64,000 nucleotides of DNA from Narthecium ossifragum (Eukaryota; Streptophyta; Magnoliopsida; Dioscoreales; Nartheciaceae): the NCBI GenBank assembly GCA_963920575.1, contig OY986968.1, forward strand, positions 21,520,129 to 21,584,128, read 5' to 3'. The notes under the pieces were generated by a model. The model was not told the DNA's origin. It did no database searches and was given only the letters and a program-made list of their open reading frames with translations. The position numbers and the translations under genes were made by a program. This document shows positions 1 to 11,534 of the stretch, one piece after another. Positions within the stretch are counted from its first letter, which is position 1. The number at the start of each line of letters is the position of its first letter.

Positions 1-1088
1 GCCAAATATTCGACATAAGTCCGAATATTATAAAATCTTCTGGGAAGGATAGAAGACTTCCTAATCTACATCTTTCATGTTGAGCACATTTTCAAATTCT
101 GGACGGATTGAACCCAGTCGCGACCAGAAGAGGCTGTCAGAATTAAACTAGGAATTCCGAGTTGCACTAGAGGTCCAACTCAACTTAGCCATAACCCTAA
201 TTCCAGGATTAAGGGCTTTTATTATATAAGGGGTTATTCCAGCCAAATTTCTCATCTTTTTGACAATCTTTGGAGGAGGAGGAAGAAGATGGAGAGGATG
301 TGGATGGTGAGAGCTTCATATTCCAACCCGATGGCTTTCATCCAAAAGATGAGTTGCTAATTATTGTACTTAGAATTATTCATGAAACCCTAGTGTAGTT
401 TTGGTTTTTCTTTAGTTGGATTTTTGTGAACTTCTCGATGCATGATCTCATGAATATGGTTTTATTGTTAATAGAGTTGAAGGAATAGAGTTCGCTTGAC
501 GTATTTTCAGTCCTACATGATTTCTGTGATTGATTGTAGAGATTTATGAGATGGTTTTCATGAAGTTATTGGTTTGCCTTTGAGATAAGCTATGCTACGC
601 GAAGATAGGTTGTGCCAAGGTCATTAGGAATAGTATAATTTAAGGTAATCGTAGAACCAAAGATAATCTATGCCAAGCAAAGATAGGTTATGCCGTTGGG
701 AACATTAACTTTCTTTTAGGGATTCATGTGAGCTTGTAGCCATATGATTCATAATGTTGAGAGAAGGGAGCAAGATGATAACTAGACAAGACTAATAATG
801 AAACTATGGTGGATTGTGTAATTCCTAAGTCACTTATCCATTGATTCAAAAATTAATCAACCTTTTATCTCTTTTATTTATTAGTTTAGATAACTTTATT
901 CTATCTTTGATTCTTTTCCTTTGTTTTAGGGTTTTGAGAATTGATTTTCATTTCCAACGTTTTCCCTGTGGATCGACTCTGGACTTCACCGCTATTTCTA
1001 CCTAGTAGTGTAGTGATTGAATAAGGATTATAAATTTAATATTTGATTGAGTTTATAATGTTTTAACGACGACGTTTGTAAGCGATCA
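1..1088 (+). mobile_element. 3' part of a Ty3-type LTR, cut by the window edge
   Basis: A non-coding stretch with a TATA-like box near 222-229. Its terminal part resembles Athila/Tat LTR ends, with a 'gactctggacttcaccgcta' phrase near 968 that recurs in altered form in the LTR at 62172-63749. Copia integrase coding sequence resumes at 1089, so the LTR end is placed at the CA at 1087-1088. Whether it is a solo LTR or the 3' LTR of a full element cannot be seen. The target duplication cannot be checked because the other end lies outside the window. Confidence 0.65.
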
Positions 1089-2572
1089 GACCTTATTCTT
1101 GGACTTCCCAATTCGAGAAAGATAAGATTTGTGATGCATGTCAAAGAAGAAAACAAGTAAAATTCTCTTCCAAGCCTAAAGATGTAGTTTCCACCACAAG
1201 AGCATTCAAACTCATTCATATGAACATTTTTGGACTTACTAAACCAACTAGCTTAGGTGGTGGCTCATATGATTTTATTTTAGTTGATGACTACACTAGA
1301 TATACATGGGTGATTTTCCCTGCACACAAAGATGAAGTCTTTGAGGAATTCATCAACTTTTGTAGAAGAGTCCAAAATGAGAAAGGTATTCTCATTACAT
1401 GCATTAGAAGTAGCCATGGACGTGAATTCAAGAACTCCCATCTAGAAAACTTTTTCAATGACAACGAGATTTCCCTCAACTTCTCATCTCCTAGAACCCC
1501 TTAACAAAATGGTGTTGTTGAAAGCAAAAATCGGACCCTACAAAATATGGCTAGAACTCTATTATGTGATAATAATCTTCCTAATTACTTTTGGACCGAA
1601 TCGATTAATACTTCTTGCTATGTTATCAATACAGTAACATTGAAACCTATTTTGAAGAAAACCCCCTATGAGCTTTGGAAAGGAAGAATTCCGAATATTA
1701 CTATAAAGCCTTTGGTTGCAAGTGCTTTGTCTTGAACAATGGCAAGGATAATCTTGGAAAGTTTGATGCTAGATCCGATGAAGAAGTTTTTCTTGGATAC
1801 TTGGAAAGAAGCAAAAGTTATAGAATCTTCAATAAAAGGACCTTGGTGGTTGAAGAATCAATGCATATTACATTTGATGAAATGATTATATATCCTAGTA
1901 AAATTGATGATGAAGATGATGAAATTCCCAATGACATATCAAAAGAGGTAGTAGATGAGACCCAAAACGATGTTGAAGAATTGAATGATAGATTTGAGAA
2001 ATCCCTTGAAATTACTCTTAGTGATCAACATCGTGATTTGCCAAAAGATTGGAAATATGTATCCTCACACCCAAAGGATTTGATCATTGGTGAACCATCA
2101 AAAGGAATGCAAACTAGATCTTCATTAAATGCATGTACCAATCTAGCCTTCCTATCTCAAATTGAGCCCAAAACGATTGAGAAAGCACTAGAGGATGATC
2201 ATTGGATCTTAGCAATGCAAGAAGAGTCAAATCAATTTGATAGAAATGAAGTTTGAAACTTGGTACCTAGACCTAGTGATCATCCCGTCATTGGAGCTAA
2301 ATGAGTGTTTAGAAATAAAATAGATGAATCGGGAATAATCACAAGGAATAAAGCTAGACTTGTTGCAAAAGGCTTCAATCAACAAGAAGGAATTGATTTT
2401 GATGAGACTTTTGCACCAGTATCTAGACTTGAGACAATAAAACTACTTCTAGCTTTTGCATCTTATAAAGATTTCAAATTATATCAAATGGATGTCAAAA
2501 GTGCATTTTTGAATGGTTTTTTAAAAGAAGAAGTCTAGGTTGAACAACCCCCTAGTTCTGAGGATCACATGT
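1089..2572 (+). pseudogene. Copia element I: integrase and N-terminal reverse transcriptase, decayed
   Basis: Translated pieces give the second half of the integrase zinc motif (ICDACQ), the integrase core with DDYTRYTW, the QNGVVE segment, the 'HPKDLIIGEPSKG' linker typical of SIRE-type copia elements, and the RT start ([28 protein letters not shown]). It would encode retrotransposon integration and cDNA synthesis. It is dead: a frameshift near 1115, a stop at 1502, a frameshift near 1700, and stops near 2255, 2302 and 2537. The second catalytic Asp of the integrase appears replaced (SSHGREF where SDHG is usual). The frame is then cut at 2573 by a solo LTR and resumes at 5184. Confidence 0.9.
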
Positions 2573-5183
2573 TGTGAGGACCCGTACCTCCAACCCGGTC
2601 CGATCGCGTTAGGTTGAGGGTCTGGTTTTGTGGTTTGGCCCGGTTGGCCTTGGAATGCGATCTGTTGATCGCATCGCTGTTTTTGACCCCAGTGGCGTTT
2701 TGGTAAATTTGCTCCCTGGTGGTCAGTTTCACACCCGCGTTACACACACGGTCTTGGATTAATGTATGTGTTTGATTAGAACCTTAAGGGCGCTTTCGAT
2801 TGGAAGATCGGAGCTCGATCGGGAGAGATCGAATCGGACGGCTGTGATCGATTCCAGCTTTCTATTTAAGCTCTCCTCCTTTCTCCCTCTTTCTTTCTTC
2901 TTCTCCTGTCGTTCTCTTTCTCTCTCTTTCTCCAATCGGCGATGCTAGGGCTTCGGATCGCGATCTTCGAGGAGCGGATCTTGGCGATCGGACTTGGCGG
3001 ATGCGTGGAGGAGTTGCCCTGCTTGTTCAAGTAGGTGTTTCTACCTCGATCTTGTGATCGGGTTCTCCCAGGATAGGTTTATTGTATTTTCGCTGTAGGA
3101 ATACATGTTAGAATGTTGTGTAACTTGTTGCACCTGTGTTGTGGCTTGCTTCGAGTATTCCTACCGTGCGATTTCCGTATTTTAACGGCTGATTTCCGTA
3201 TTATTGCCGTTTTGTCGGTTTTCGACCGTTTTAACCTAGATAGGAGATTTAACCATAAAAATTGTGTTTTCTTCGTACCATTGGTTTCCCCATTGTTGGT
3301 TACGCATGCTTGCAAAATTTCATCAACTTTCAACTTGATTTGATCATTCAATTTCAAGAAATTGGATTTCCGGCACTGTTCTGAGGAACTGTGCCGTGGG
3401 GCTGACGGTCGATCGGTGGATCGACCATCAAGCGTTAATACGCTCCTTTCGGGCCCGACGGTCGACCGTCGTATCGACCGTCGGGCTCTGTCGCGTTTTT
3501 GGCCTCCCACAGTCGATGCCCCGATCGACCGTGGTTCCTTCTTCTTTTCCTTTCCGCCTCACGGTCGACCGTCGGATCGACCGTCGCATCATCCGTGAGG
3601 CTCTGTCTCATTTTGGGCTTCTCAGGGTCGATGCACCGATCGACCGTGACCCTTATCCCTTTCCCTCATTTGACCCCCATGGTCGACCGTCAGATCTATC
3701 GTGGCATCGACCGTGGCCTCACGGTCGACCGTCGCATCGACCGTGGGCCGCTGAGCTGTGTTTGCTGGTTTCCTTTGATTGGTTTTCATCCATGATAGAT
3801 ATCCAATCATGTTAGGAAGCATACACGTCGTTTTCATGGGTTTTTCGAGGGATTTCTATTGAGATTGGGAATTGAATTGGCCGTTTGTCTTTTTGGTGGA
3901 TTTATGGATGGATGTGCATTTAAATACTTAGTTGCATGATATATTTAAATGCTTATTGTTGCTTAACCGTTAGTTAGCTATGAGTGCTAGCTAATGTGGA
4001 ATTGTGGAACCTTAGCCCGTTGTCGGCGTGTGCCGAGGGCAATTGTATAACTGTTGATCAGTTACCTGCGGGGTAACGGTGGAACCTTAGTCTGTCAGGT
4101 GCAAGAGAGCACTGAAGACTATTGTATATATGTGTTTACCGTTTGGCGCTAATCTTTGTTTGGTTAGTATAGATTATCTGTATTTGAGGCCTTTGTTATG
4201 CTTACCCCTTGGCTAGCTATAGGCTATGCCTAGCCCTGTATGATTATCATCATATTGTTGCATGCCTATATCTCGTTATCTGTGCCTGAGCATTGCATGC
4301 ATCTTGTTTGCATCAGAGGCATATCAGGTTAGGCGGGCGATGGGTTGGTCGCCGATCCGAGGCTCTCGGGTAGCTCGGATCTAGCCTTAGGACCGCGGCT
4401 GGGTAGTCAGGATTAGGGCGTGATTGTTTAATCAGAATCTCATGTTATTGAGGATGTACACTAGTTGGCTGAGATCTTTGTCTGAGGTTTAGAGGTCGTG
4501 TTATCTTCCCAAGGCTAAGTACTAAGGATGGTTGTCGATGCGTTCCCGACGTGGTTCCCCAAGGCATGGTATTCCTGCTTGGGTAAGGGTGATCCTGCAT
4601 GTTACTATTCCTTGGCCTCCTGTTAACTTGTTCATGAGAGAGGTTTCATGACAGGAGCCCTTGGGACATCGATAGGGTTATTGGACCCGTGGCATCCGTT
4701 AGACTTGAGCGGGGAGACAACACTATTGTTGTTTTCCTCCTTTCTGTGTGCCGTAGAGTAGAACCCTACTGAGCTTATCGCTCACTCCTACCCGGGCTGC
4801 GTTTGCAGGTGCAGGCGCCAGTTCTTCAGCAGTAGAGCCGGCGAGATCAGCTTTTGGAGGCGCGACTACATCCAGAGGTGCTTGAAGTTGGTGGAGGACG
4901 ATTGTTGTACTTTGGCAGTTTGTAAATTGTAAACATCTTTCGAGAACTTTTGGAATTATTTTTATAATACCTTTTCCTTGGGGGAGTTTGATAAGAATTG
5001 TAATCAGATGTTTAAACAGTACAACTTGATCTATTTATGAATTGAATTACAGTTTACCTCTGGAATATAAATTGTTTAGATTTATTTATGAGTTCCGCAT
5101 TGTATCGCGCCAGTTGGAGATGAATAGTGTAGGTTTCCCCTCATGCCTCGGCTCGGATGGGTTTTCTGGGTCGGGGTGTGACA
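2573..5183 (+). mobile_element. Solo LTR, TGTGAGG family, inside copia I
   Basis: The unit begins TGTGAGGACC and ends GGGTCGGGGTGTGACA. It is flanked by a perfect 5-bp duplication, catgt at 2568-2572 and 5184-5188. It is non-coding. A TATA-like 'ctatttaag' lies near 2861, preceded by several gatcg motifs. A dense GGTCGACC array lies at 3404-3745. The distal part carries 'gagcttatcgctcactccta' near 4770, which recurs in its relatives in this window. No internal region is present, so this is the LTR-LTR recombination product of a Ty3-type element. A Tekay/Del relationship is only a guess from the termini. Confidence 0.92.
3404..3745 (+). repeat. GGTCGACCGT / ATCGACCGT paired-site array, 12-nt pitch
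   Basis: About seven pairs of TCGACC or TCGATC cores. The second core starts 12 nt after the first in every pair counted by hand. Pairs are separated by unrelated sequence of 30-60 nt. It lies downstream of the LTR TATA box, in the transcribed part. No reading frame is conserved across it. Confidence 0.85.
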
Positions 5184-6289
5184 CATGTTAGAGGGATCAT
5201 CTTTTCAAACTCACTAAAGCCTTGTATGGTTTGAAACAAACTCCTAAAGCTTGGAATGAAAGGCTTAGCAAATTCTTAATGGATAATGATTTTTATAGAG
5301 GAAAAATTGATACTACTCTTTTTACAAAATCGAAAGGAGATGATCTTTTATTAGTTCAAATTTATGTGGATGATATCATCTTTGGATCCTCTAATGAAAT
5401 GCTTTGTGAAGAATTTGCCTCTTGCATACAAAGTGAATTTGAAATGAGTTTGATGGGTGAACTCAATTATTTTCTTGTTTTACAAATCATCCAAACTCGA
5501 GGAGGGATCTTTGTTAGTCAAGCCAAATACACTAAAGACATACTCAAGAAGTATGATTTTGTCTAATCCAAAATTTGTAAAACCCCCATATGTACAACAC
5601 TCAAATTAGACAATGATGAATATGGGAAACCCGTTGATCAAACACTTTATAGAGGGATGATTGGTTCTTTACTTTATTTGACCGCTAGTAGACCGGACAT
5701 CATGTTTAGTGTTTGTCTTTGCGCTAGATATCAATCTTGTCCTAAAGAATCTCATTTGGTTGCGGTCAAGAGGATCTTTAGATATCTATTAGAAACCCAA
5801 AACTATGATTTGTGGTATCCTAGAAGATCATCTTTTGAACTAATTGGCTACTCTGATGCGAATTTTGTCGGATGTAGGCTTCATAGAAAAGGCACAAGTG
5901 GTACATGTCACTTTCTTGGTCATGCACTTGTTTCTTAGTTCTCCAAGAAGCAAAATTCAGTTGCATTATCCACCGCCAAAGCGAAATACATCGCGACAGG
6001 TAGTTGTTGTGTACAATTACTTTAGAATGTAGGATGAAATGCACTTGTTTCTTAGTTCTCCAAGAAGCAAAATTCAGTTGCATTATCCACCGCCAAAGCG
6101 AAATACATCGCGACAGGTAGTTGTTGTGCACAATTACTTTGGATGAAAATGCAATTGATAGATTACAACATACATGTTGGCAAAATACCCATTAGATGTG
6201 ACAACACTAGTGTCATAAACTTATCCATGAATTCCATCCTACATTCTAAAACAAAGCACATAGAAATTCGACACCATTTCCTTCGTGAT
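5184..6289 (+). pseudogene. Copia element I: C-terminal reverse transcriptase and RNase H, decayed
   Basis: This continues the pol frame interrupted at 2572. It shows ALYGLKQTPKAW, the RT catalytic box YVDDIIFGSS near 5366, RGMIGSLLYLTASRPDIMF, and the RNase H start (GYSDANFVG). Stops occur near 5564 and 5936. A 117-bp tandem duplication (5922-6038 and 6039-6155) repeats the 'SKKQNSVALSTAKAKYIATG' part of RNase H. The frame is cut at 6290 by a solo LTR, and the missing end is at 7913-8058. Confidence 0.9.
5922..6155 (+). repeat. 117-bp tandem duplication in copia I RNase H
   Basis: Two nearly identical copies start at 5922 and 6039 (both 'atgcacttgtttcttagttc'). The period of 117 is a multiple of three. 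Copies differ at only a few bases near their 3' ends, so the duplication is younger than most of the decay around it. Confidence 0.88.
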
Positions 6290-7912
6290 TGATGAGTGCA
6301 TGAAAGTGCACTCTGAACAACCTTATAATCATCTCAATTGCTAAATTATTATCCTTAATCAACATCTTTACTACTATTTTTATATCTATATGTTGCTTCA
6401 CATAGTTGTTTGGAAATTGCAGGAAATTAGAGCTAAAAGAAGCTGAACAGAGTATATGGATCAACATCAAAAATTAAACTGTACCTGCTCATGAAGAACT
6501 AGATGATGTGCCATATATGGTTGGAAAGCTCTTGAAGTCTAGATTTTGGAGAATTTTACAGTTCGTGATTCCGAGTTTCCTAGAGGAAGTTACAGCAATT
6601 TTAGTACCAATGGCGCAGTCTGGATGACAAAACAGTAAATACGCTAGGAAGTCCGATCGATTCGACACCTAAAGTCCGATCGATCCGACTATGCAGAAAC
6701 CTGACAGAATGCATATTTTTCAGCTGTACACAGTCCGATCGATCCCTCCATCCATCCTACAGAGTCCGATCGATCCGACACCCATAGTCCGATCGATCCG
6801 ACTCGGGCGAAGCCAGAAATTGAAGTTTTTAATGAGAGGGATCGATCCTACACCTAAAGCGGAATCGATCCCACTTTTCCAGTGAAGAAAATCAACGGTT
6901 TAGATCTAATCCGAGGATGGAGAGACTTTGGGGCTATAAATAGGAAACTTAGGGTTAATCAAAAGGGGACTTCTTGGACGTTTTTGGAGGCTCTTTTCTG
7001 GACGTTTTCCAAAGGAAGAAGATGAAGAAATCTCCATCCATGGCCGAGTAATCCGCGGGCATGGCGGACGGATGATCTAGCGAGGACTAGGGCTTCTTCT
7101 CCAACAATGGTTCATAGTTTTAATCTTTATTGTTAAACTCTTTTCTATGTATTGGATCTTCAAAGATTATTTTGAGATTATAGATTTCTATGTGGATGAT
7201 TAATATTATAAATCCAGTCATATTTCTTTTATGATATTGTGATCCCATAGTTATCTCTTTTGATTCTCCTACCGAGTCTCGTGAGACCTTTGCTATGCAT
7301 TGCCCGTAGTGACAGCTGGTATTGTGTATTCTTAGGGATCTGGTTAGACAAGGTTGGGGCTCTATCCCGAGGAATCTTTGCTATGCATTGCCGATTGTGA
7401 GAGTTGGTATTGTGTATTCTTAGAGATCCGGTTAGATAGAGTTAGGGCTTTGTCCCGATGAACTTTTGCTGCGCGTTGCCTGTAGTGACAGCCGGTATCG
7501 TGTATTCTTAGGTTTGAGTTGGATGAAGTTAGAGTTATAAAGGGAAGAATCAGTCGTAGGAAGAGACATTTATATATTTTGTTAGGTTTATAGTTCCATA
7601 TCTTCCGGTTAAGGTGATTGGGATGTGAATCCCTTAACTGAGTATTAGATGAACTATTGAGAAGAGAAGAACCTAAATCCGAGTGAAGTGATTCCTGAAG
7701 CTTAGTCTTATTCAAATCTTGATTTCTTTCGTTCACTTTATCTTATCATTAAACCCTTTGATCTAATTTAGTTACTTCTCAAGTTCTTGTTTGTCTTCAA
7801 TTCATTGTTATTCGCGTTTCTGGTTCTTTCCTGGTTGTCTCTCTGTGGGTTCGATCTCTCTTATGCTATACTGTTCCACGACCGCTGTGCGTGACACATT
7901 TGATCGATATCA
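6290..7912 (+). mobile_element. Solo LTR, TGATGAG family (Tat-like), inside copia I
   Basis: It begins TGATGAGTGCATGAAAGTGC and ends TTTGATCGATATCA. The flanks are gtgat (6285-6289) and atgat (7913-7917). Because the interrupted RNase H frame reads RDHTQKED across the junction, gtgat was the original target and one copy has a transition. A GATCGATC array at 6653-6871 is followed by a TATA box at 6934-6943. The remainder is non-coding leader sequence. The unit at 8423-10117 is a close relative along its whole length. Confidence 0.92.
6653..6871 (+). promoter_or_regulatory. GATCGATC paired array upstream of a TATA box
   Basis: Pairs of GATCGATC-type cores are set 23 nt start to start in three cases and 31 nt in one. 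The TATA box (ctataaatag, 6934-6943) begins 63 nt after the array. A promoter role is inferred from position only. Confidence 0.6.
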
Positions 7913-8058
7913 ATGATCACACACAAAAAGAAGATATTGCACTTAAATTTATTAGCACTGAGCATTAAATTACGGATATTCTAACCAAACCCTTGAGTGA
8001 AGATAGATTTCTATATCTACTAAGAGAGCTTGGGATGTCCAATGGATGTCCAAAATGA
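7913..8058 (+). pseudogene. Copia element I: RNase H C-terminus
   Basis: It reads DHTQKEDIALKFISTEH, a stop, then ITDILTKPLSEDRFLYLLRELGM and a terminal stop at 8056-8058. This is the usual end of a copia pol. It restores the frame split by the solo LTR at 6290-7912. Confidence 0.88.
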
Positions 8059-8422
8059 AAAGCTAAAAAAAAAAGGTATGGTTACCTCTTTATCAGCTTT
8101 TTATACCATATCCTACTTGAGTCCTAAATTTTGGTTAATTAAGTGATTTTCATGATTAATGAGTTGTTTTTAGCTCATAATATTTAGTCACATGTGTATG
8201 CAAAGTTTTCTGATGTTTTCATTTAAAAATTATTTTTAATTGAATTTCAAAATTTATTTTCGAAAACTGACAATCGATCCATATATTCTGAAGGTCGACC
8301 GTGATTACATTTTTGTTTTCACATCACACTTTACGGTTGACCGCCAACTTCTTACGATCGACCGTAAGATTTTCATTATACACATATTGTGTGCGACGGT
8401 CGACCGCCAACTTCTGAGGGTT
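8059..8422 (+). promoter_or_regulatory. Spacer between pol and the extra ORF of copia I, with palindromic sites
   Basis: Non-coding and AT-rich. From 8274 it holds TCGATCC, GGTCGACCGT, GGTTGACCG, GATCGACCGT and GGTCGACCG motifs, with a pitch of 21 nt in the pairs counted. After removing the solo LTR at 8423-10117 the spacer continues at 10123 and reaches a TATA-like box (tttataaa, 10184-10191) upstream of the ORF at 10344. An internal promoter for the extra ORF is an inference. Confidence 0.5.
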
Positions 8423-10117
8423 TGATGAGTGCATGAAAGTGCACTCTGAACAGTCTTATAACCATCTCAATTGCTAGATTATTATCCTTAATCAACATCT
8501 TTATTACTATTTTTACATCTATATGTTGCTTCACATGGTTGTTTGGAAAATGCAGGAAATTGGGGTTAAAAGAAGCTGAAAAGAGTATATGGATCAACTT
8601 CAAAATTTAATCTGTACCTGTTCATGAAGAATCAGATGATGTGCCATATATGGTTGGAAAGCTGTTGAAGCCTAGATTCTGGAGAATTTTACGGTTCGTG
8701 ATTCCGAGTTTCCTAGAGAAAGTTACGGCAATTTCAATACCGATGGCGCAGTTTGAATGGCAGAACAGTAAATATGCTGGAAAGTTGGATCGATCCGACA
8801 CCCCAAGTTGGATCGATCCAACTATGCAGAATCGTGACAAAACATGTATTTTTTGGCTGAACATGGTCCGATCGATCCATCCATCCATCTTAAGGGGTCC
8901 GATCGATCCGACACCTATAGTTGGATCGATCGGACTCAAAAATAGCCAGAGAAGGTGGATTTTTACGCATCCGATCGATCCAGCGCCCATAGTTCGATCG
9001 ATCGGACTCGGGCGTAAATAGAAGTTGAAGATTTTAATGAGACCGATCGATCCAACATCCCGAGGAGGATCGATCGGACGTTCCCAGTGAATTAAATCAA
9101 CGGTTTAGATCAAATCCGTTGATGGAGAGACTTTGGGGCTATAAATAGGACTCTTTCTAGGGTTTGAAGGGGACTTCTTTGACGTTTTTGGAGGCTCTTT
9201 TCGGGACGTTTTCCAAAGGAAGAAGATGAAGGAATCTCCATCCATGACCGAGTAATCTGCGGGCATGGCGGACGGATGATCTAGCGAGGACTAGGGCTTC
9301 TTCTCCAACAATGGTTCATAGTTTTTAAGCTTTATTGTTAAACTCTTTTCTATGTATTGGATCTTCAAATATTATTTTCAGATTATAGATTTCTATGTGG
9401 ATGATTAATATTATGAATCCAGTCATGCTTCTTTCATGATCTTATAATCCCATAGTCCTCTCTTTTGATTCTCCTACCGAGTATTGCGAGACCTTTGCTA
9501 TATATTGTCCGTGGTGACAGCTGGTATTGTATATTCTTAGGGACCTGGTAAAACAAGGTTGGGGCTCTATCCCGTGAAATCTTTGCTATGCATTGCCGAT
9601 TGTGAGAGTTGGTATTGTGTATTCTTAGAGATCTGGTTAGATAGAGTTAGGGCTTTGTCCCGATGAACTTTTGCTGCGCGTTGCCTGTAGTGACAGCCGG
9701 TATCGTGTATTCTTAGGTTTGGTTGGATGAAGTTAGAACTATAAAAAGGAAGAACCAATCGTAGGAAGATACATTTATATATTTTATCAGATTCATAATT
9801 CTATATCTTCCAGTTAAGGTGATTGGGATGTGAATCCCTTAACTGAGTACCATATGAACCATTGAGAAGAGAAGAACCTAAATCTGAGTGACGTGATTCC
9901 TGAAGCCTAGCCTTATCAAAAGCCTAATATCTTTAGTTAACCTTATATTATCATTAAATCATTTGATCTAATTTAGTTAATCTTAAGTTCTTGTTTGTCT
10001 TCGATATATTGTTATCTGTGTTTCTGGATCTTTCTTGCTTGTCTCTCTATGGGATTCGACCTCTCTTATGCTGTACTGCACTGCGACCGCTGTGCGTGAC
10101 ACATTTGAGCGACATCA
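8423..10117 (+). mobile_element. Solo LTR, TGATGAG family (Tat-like)
   Basis: It begins TGATGAGTGCATGAAAGTGC and ends GAGCGACATCA, with a perfect 5-bp duplication gggtt at 8418-8422 and 10118-10122. A GATCGATC array runs 8788-9075 and a TATA box lies at 9139-9148, 64 nt after the array. It is the same family as 6290-7912 and inserted independently into the same copia element. Confidence 0.93.
8788..9075 (+). promoter_or_regulatory. GATCGATC paired array upstream of a TATA box
   Basis: Four pairs have the second GATCGATC exactly 23 nt after the first by hand count, and one step is 31 nt. The repeats are in direct orientation (gatcgatccgac and gatcgatccaac types). Confidence 0.6.
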
Positions 10118-10343
10118 GGGTTAACCGCCACAAATCGTGTGACAACTTAAGTGAGGGCTTTTTAGTCATTTTCACATCTCCCCTTTATAAACCCTTCGCG
10201 TGATCAAACACATATCTTCTCCTCTGGTTCGATCGTGCCCTAGCCCCTCTCCATCGACCACAACTCCTCTAATTCGAACGTGCCCTACTCCTCTCCTTCG
10301 TCTGTCACGCCTCTTTTCTCAAACCCTAACCTAGCCGCGTACC

Positions 10344-11449
10344 ATGCCTCGCACCAAGAATGCCGGACCTCCTCCACCCCAGGCTCCGACTCAAGCTAAG
10401 AAGAGGAAGAAGAAAGCTACAGAAATGAGCGAGACAAAGAAGATTAAAGGCTCACTCGAGGGTCCTCATCCATTCCTTCATCCATTCCCTCCTACGATGA
10501 CTACTTCTTCCTAGACAAGGATAGGTATAACTCTTGGCCCGAATTTAAGGATAAATTTTTGGTTTCGGGTAGAACCCTTAAGATGCCCATAGGAAGGGAA
10601 TTTGTTGTTGAAAGATTTTTTACAAGTATGGAATGGAAAGACTTTTTAGATTTGTCCAAATACATGTATCCTGATATGGTTCGATATTTTTATTGCAACA
10701 TCATTGAAGATATTGATGATGAAGGAAATGTGGCCATTAGTAGCTATGTTTATGGCAATGAAGTCAAGATTACAATAGAATGGTTAAATGAGATACTAAA
10801 TGCACCAAATCAAGGGGAGTGCACCTATTTTACTTCTTATGAAGATCTCCCAAGATTTGACAGGAATAAGCAAGGGAGAAGGGCCATTCTCAGACCTAGT
10901 CGAGTTGACAAAATTCCCATATAATTAAATGACCTAAATCATAACTATAGGGAGCTTGCCCACTTTCTAGGAGCAAACTTATTTCCCAATGTTGGCCACC
11001 ATGATCTCTTGAAGCCCATTCATGCTTATATCCTTTCATGCATGGTTAGGGAGAAGCCTCAAAACTTAGGCTATATAATTATCAAAGAGATGCTTAACCT
11101 TACAGCTAAGCAATCCCTACCCTTTGGAGGACTCCTAACCAAAATCTTCCAAACCCTTACCCTCCACCTTGCCATTGAAGGTAGAAGACCTCTTTCTAAA
11201 CCCTTTAGTAAATCCACCTATACAAGAATGTTGAAAACCAAACGAGCCTTAGGTTTTGTTGTTCATGACTTTATGGTGAATGATGAGGAAGGAGAAAATC
11301 AAGGAGAGCATGATGAGGAAAATGTGGGGGAAGAGGAAGGTGAACTTAGACCTCAAGGACATCAAGGTGAATCCTCCGATGGCCAAGCTCGTCGCACCAC
11401 GACACAACGACTAAATGAGCTAGAATTCACTTTAGACCATTTTTCATGA
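10344..11449 (+). pseudogene. Extra ORF of copia I in the env-like position (putative plant transposon protein)
   Basis: It starts MPRTKNAGPPPPQAPTQAKK at 10344 with a basic, proline-rich N-terminus. It then continues in another frame as SWPEFKDKFL, ERFFTSMEWKDFLDL, YGNEVKITIEWLNEILNAPN, GRRAILRPSRV and HDLLKPIHAYILSCMV, and ends in an acidic Glu-rich tail. This is the 'putative plant transposon protein' type of ORF that occurs in plant retroelements. Lying between pol and the 3' LTR, it sits where SIRE/Maximus-type copia elements carry an extra, so-called env-like ORF. No signal peptide or membrane span is evident, so an envelope role is not supported. One frameshift near 10440-10510 and a stop at 10922-10924 break it. 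Confidence 0.75.
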
Positions 11450-11520
11450 AAGTAATGGACGCATAGATTAAGGGTGAGCTTAAATATTTTATCATCACAT
11501 TTAAAAGGGTTATCATCATC

Positions 11521-11534
11521 AAAAAGGGGGAGAT
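11521..11534 (+). other. Polypurine tract of copia I
   Basis: The run aaaaagggggagat lies directly before the LTR start (TGTTGATCC). It is the plus-strand priming site expected at this position. Confidence 0.8.

Noticed and set aside
10344..11449. Retroviral envelope gene
   Set aside because: The ORF has no signal peptide, transmembrane span or fusion-like segment; only its position is env-like.
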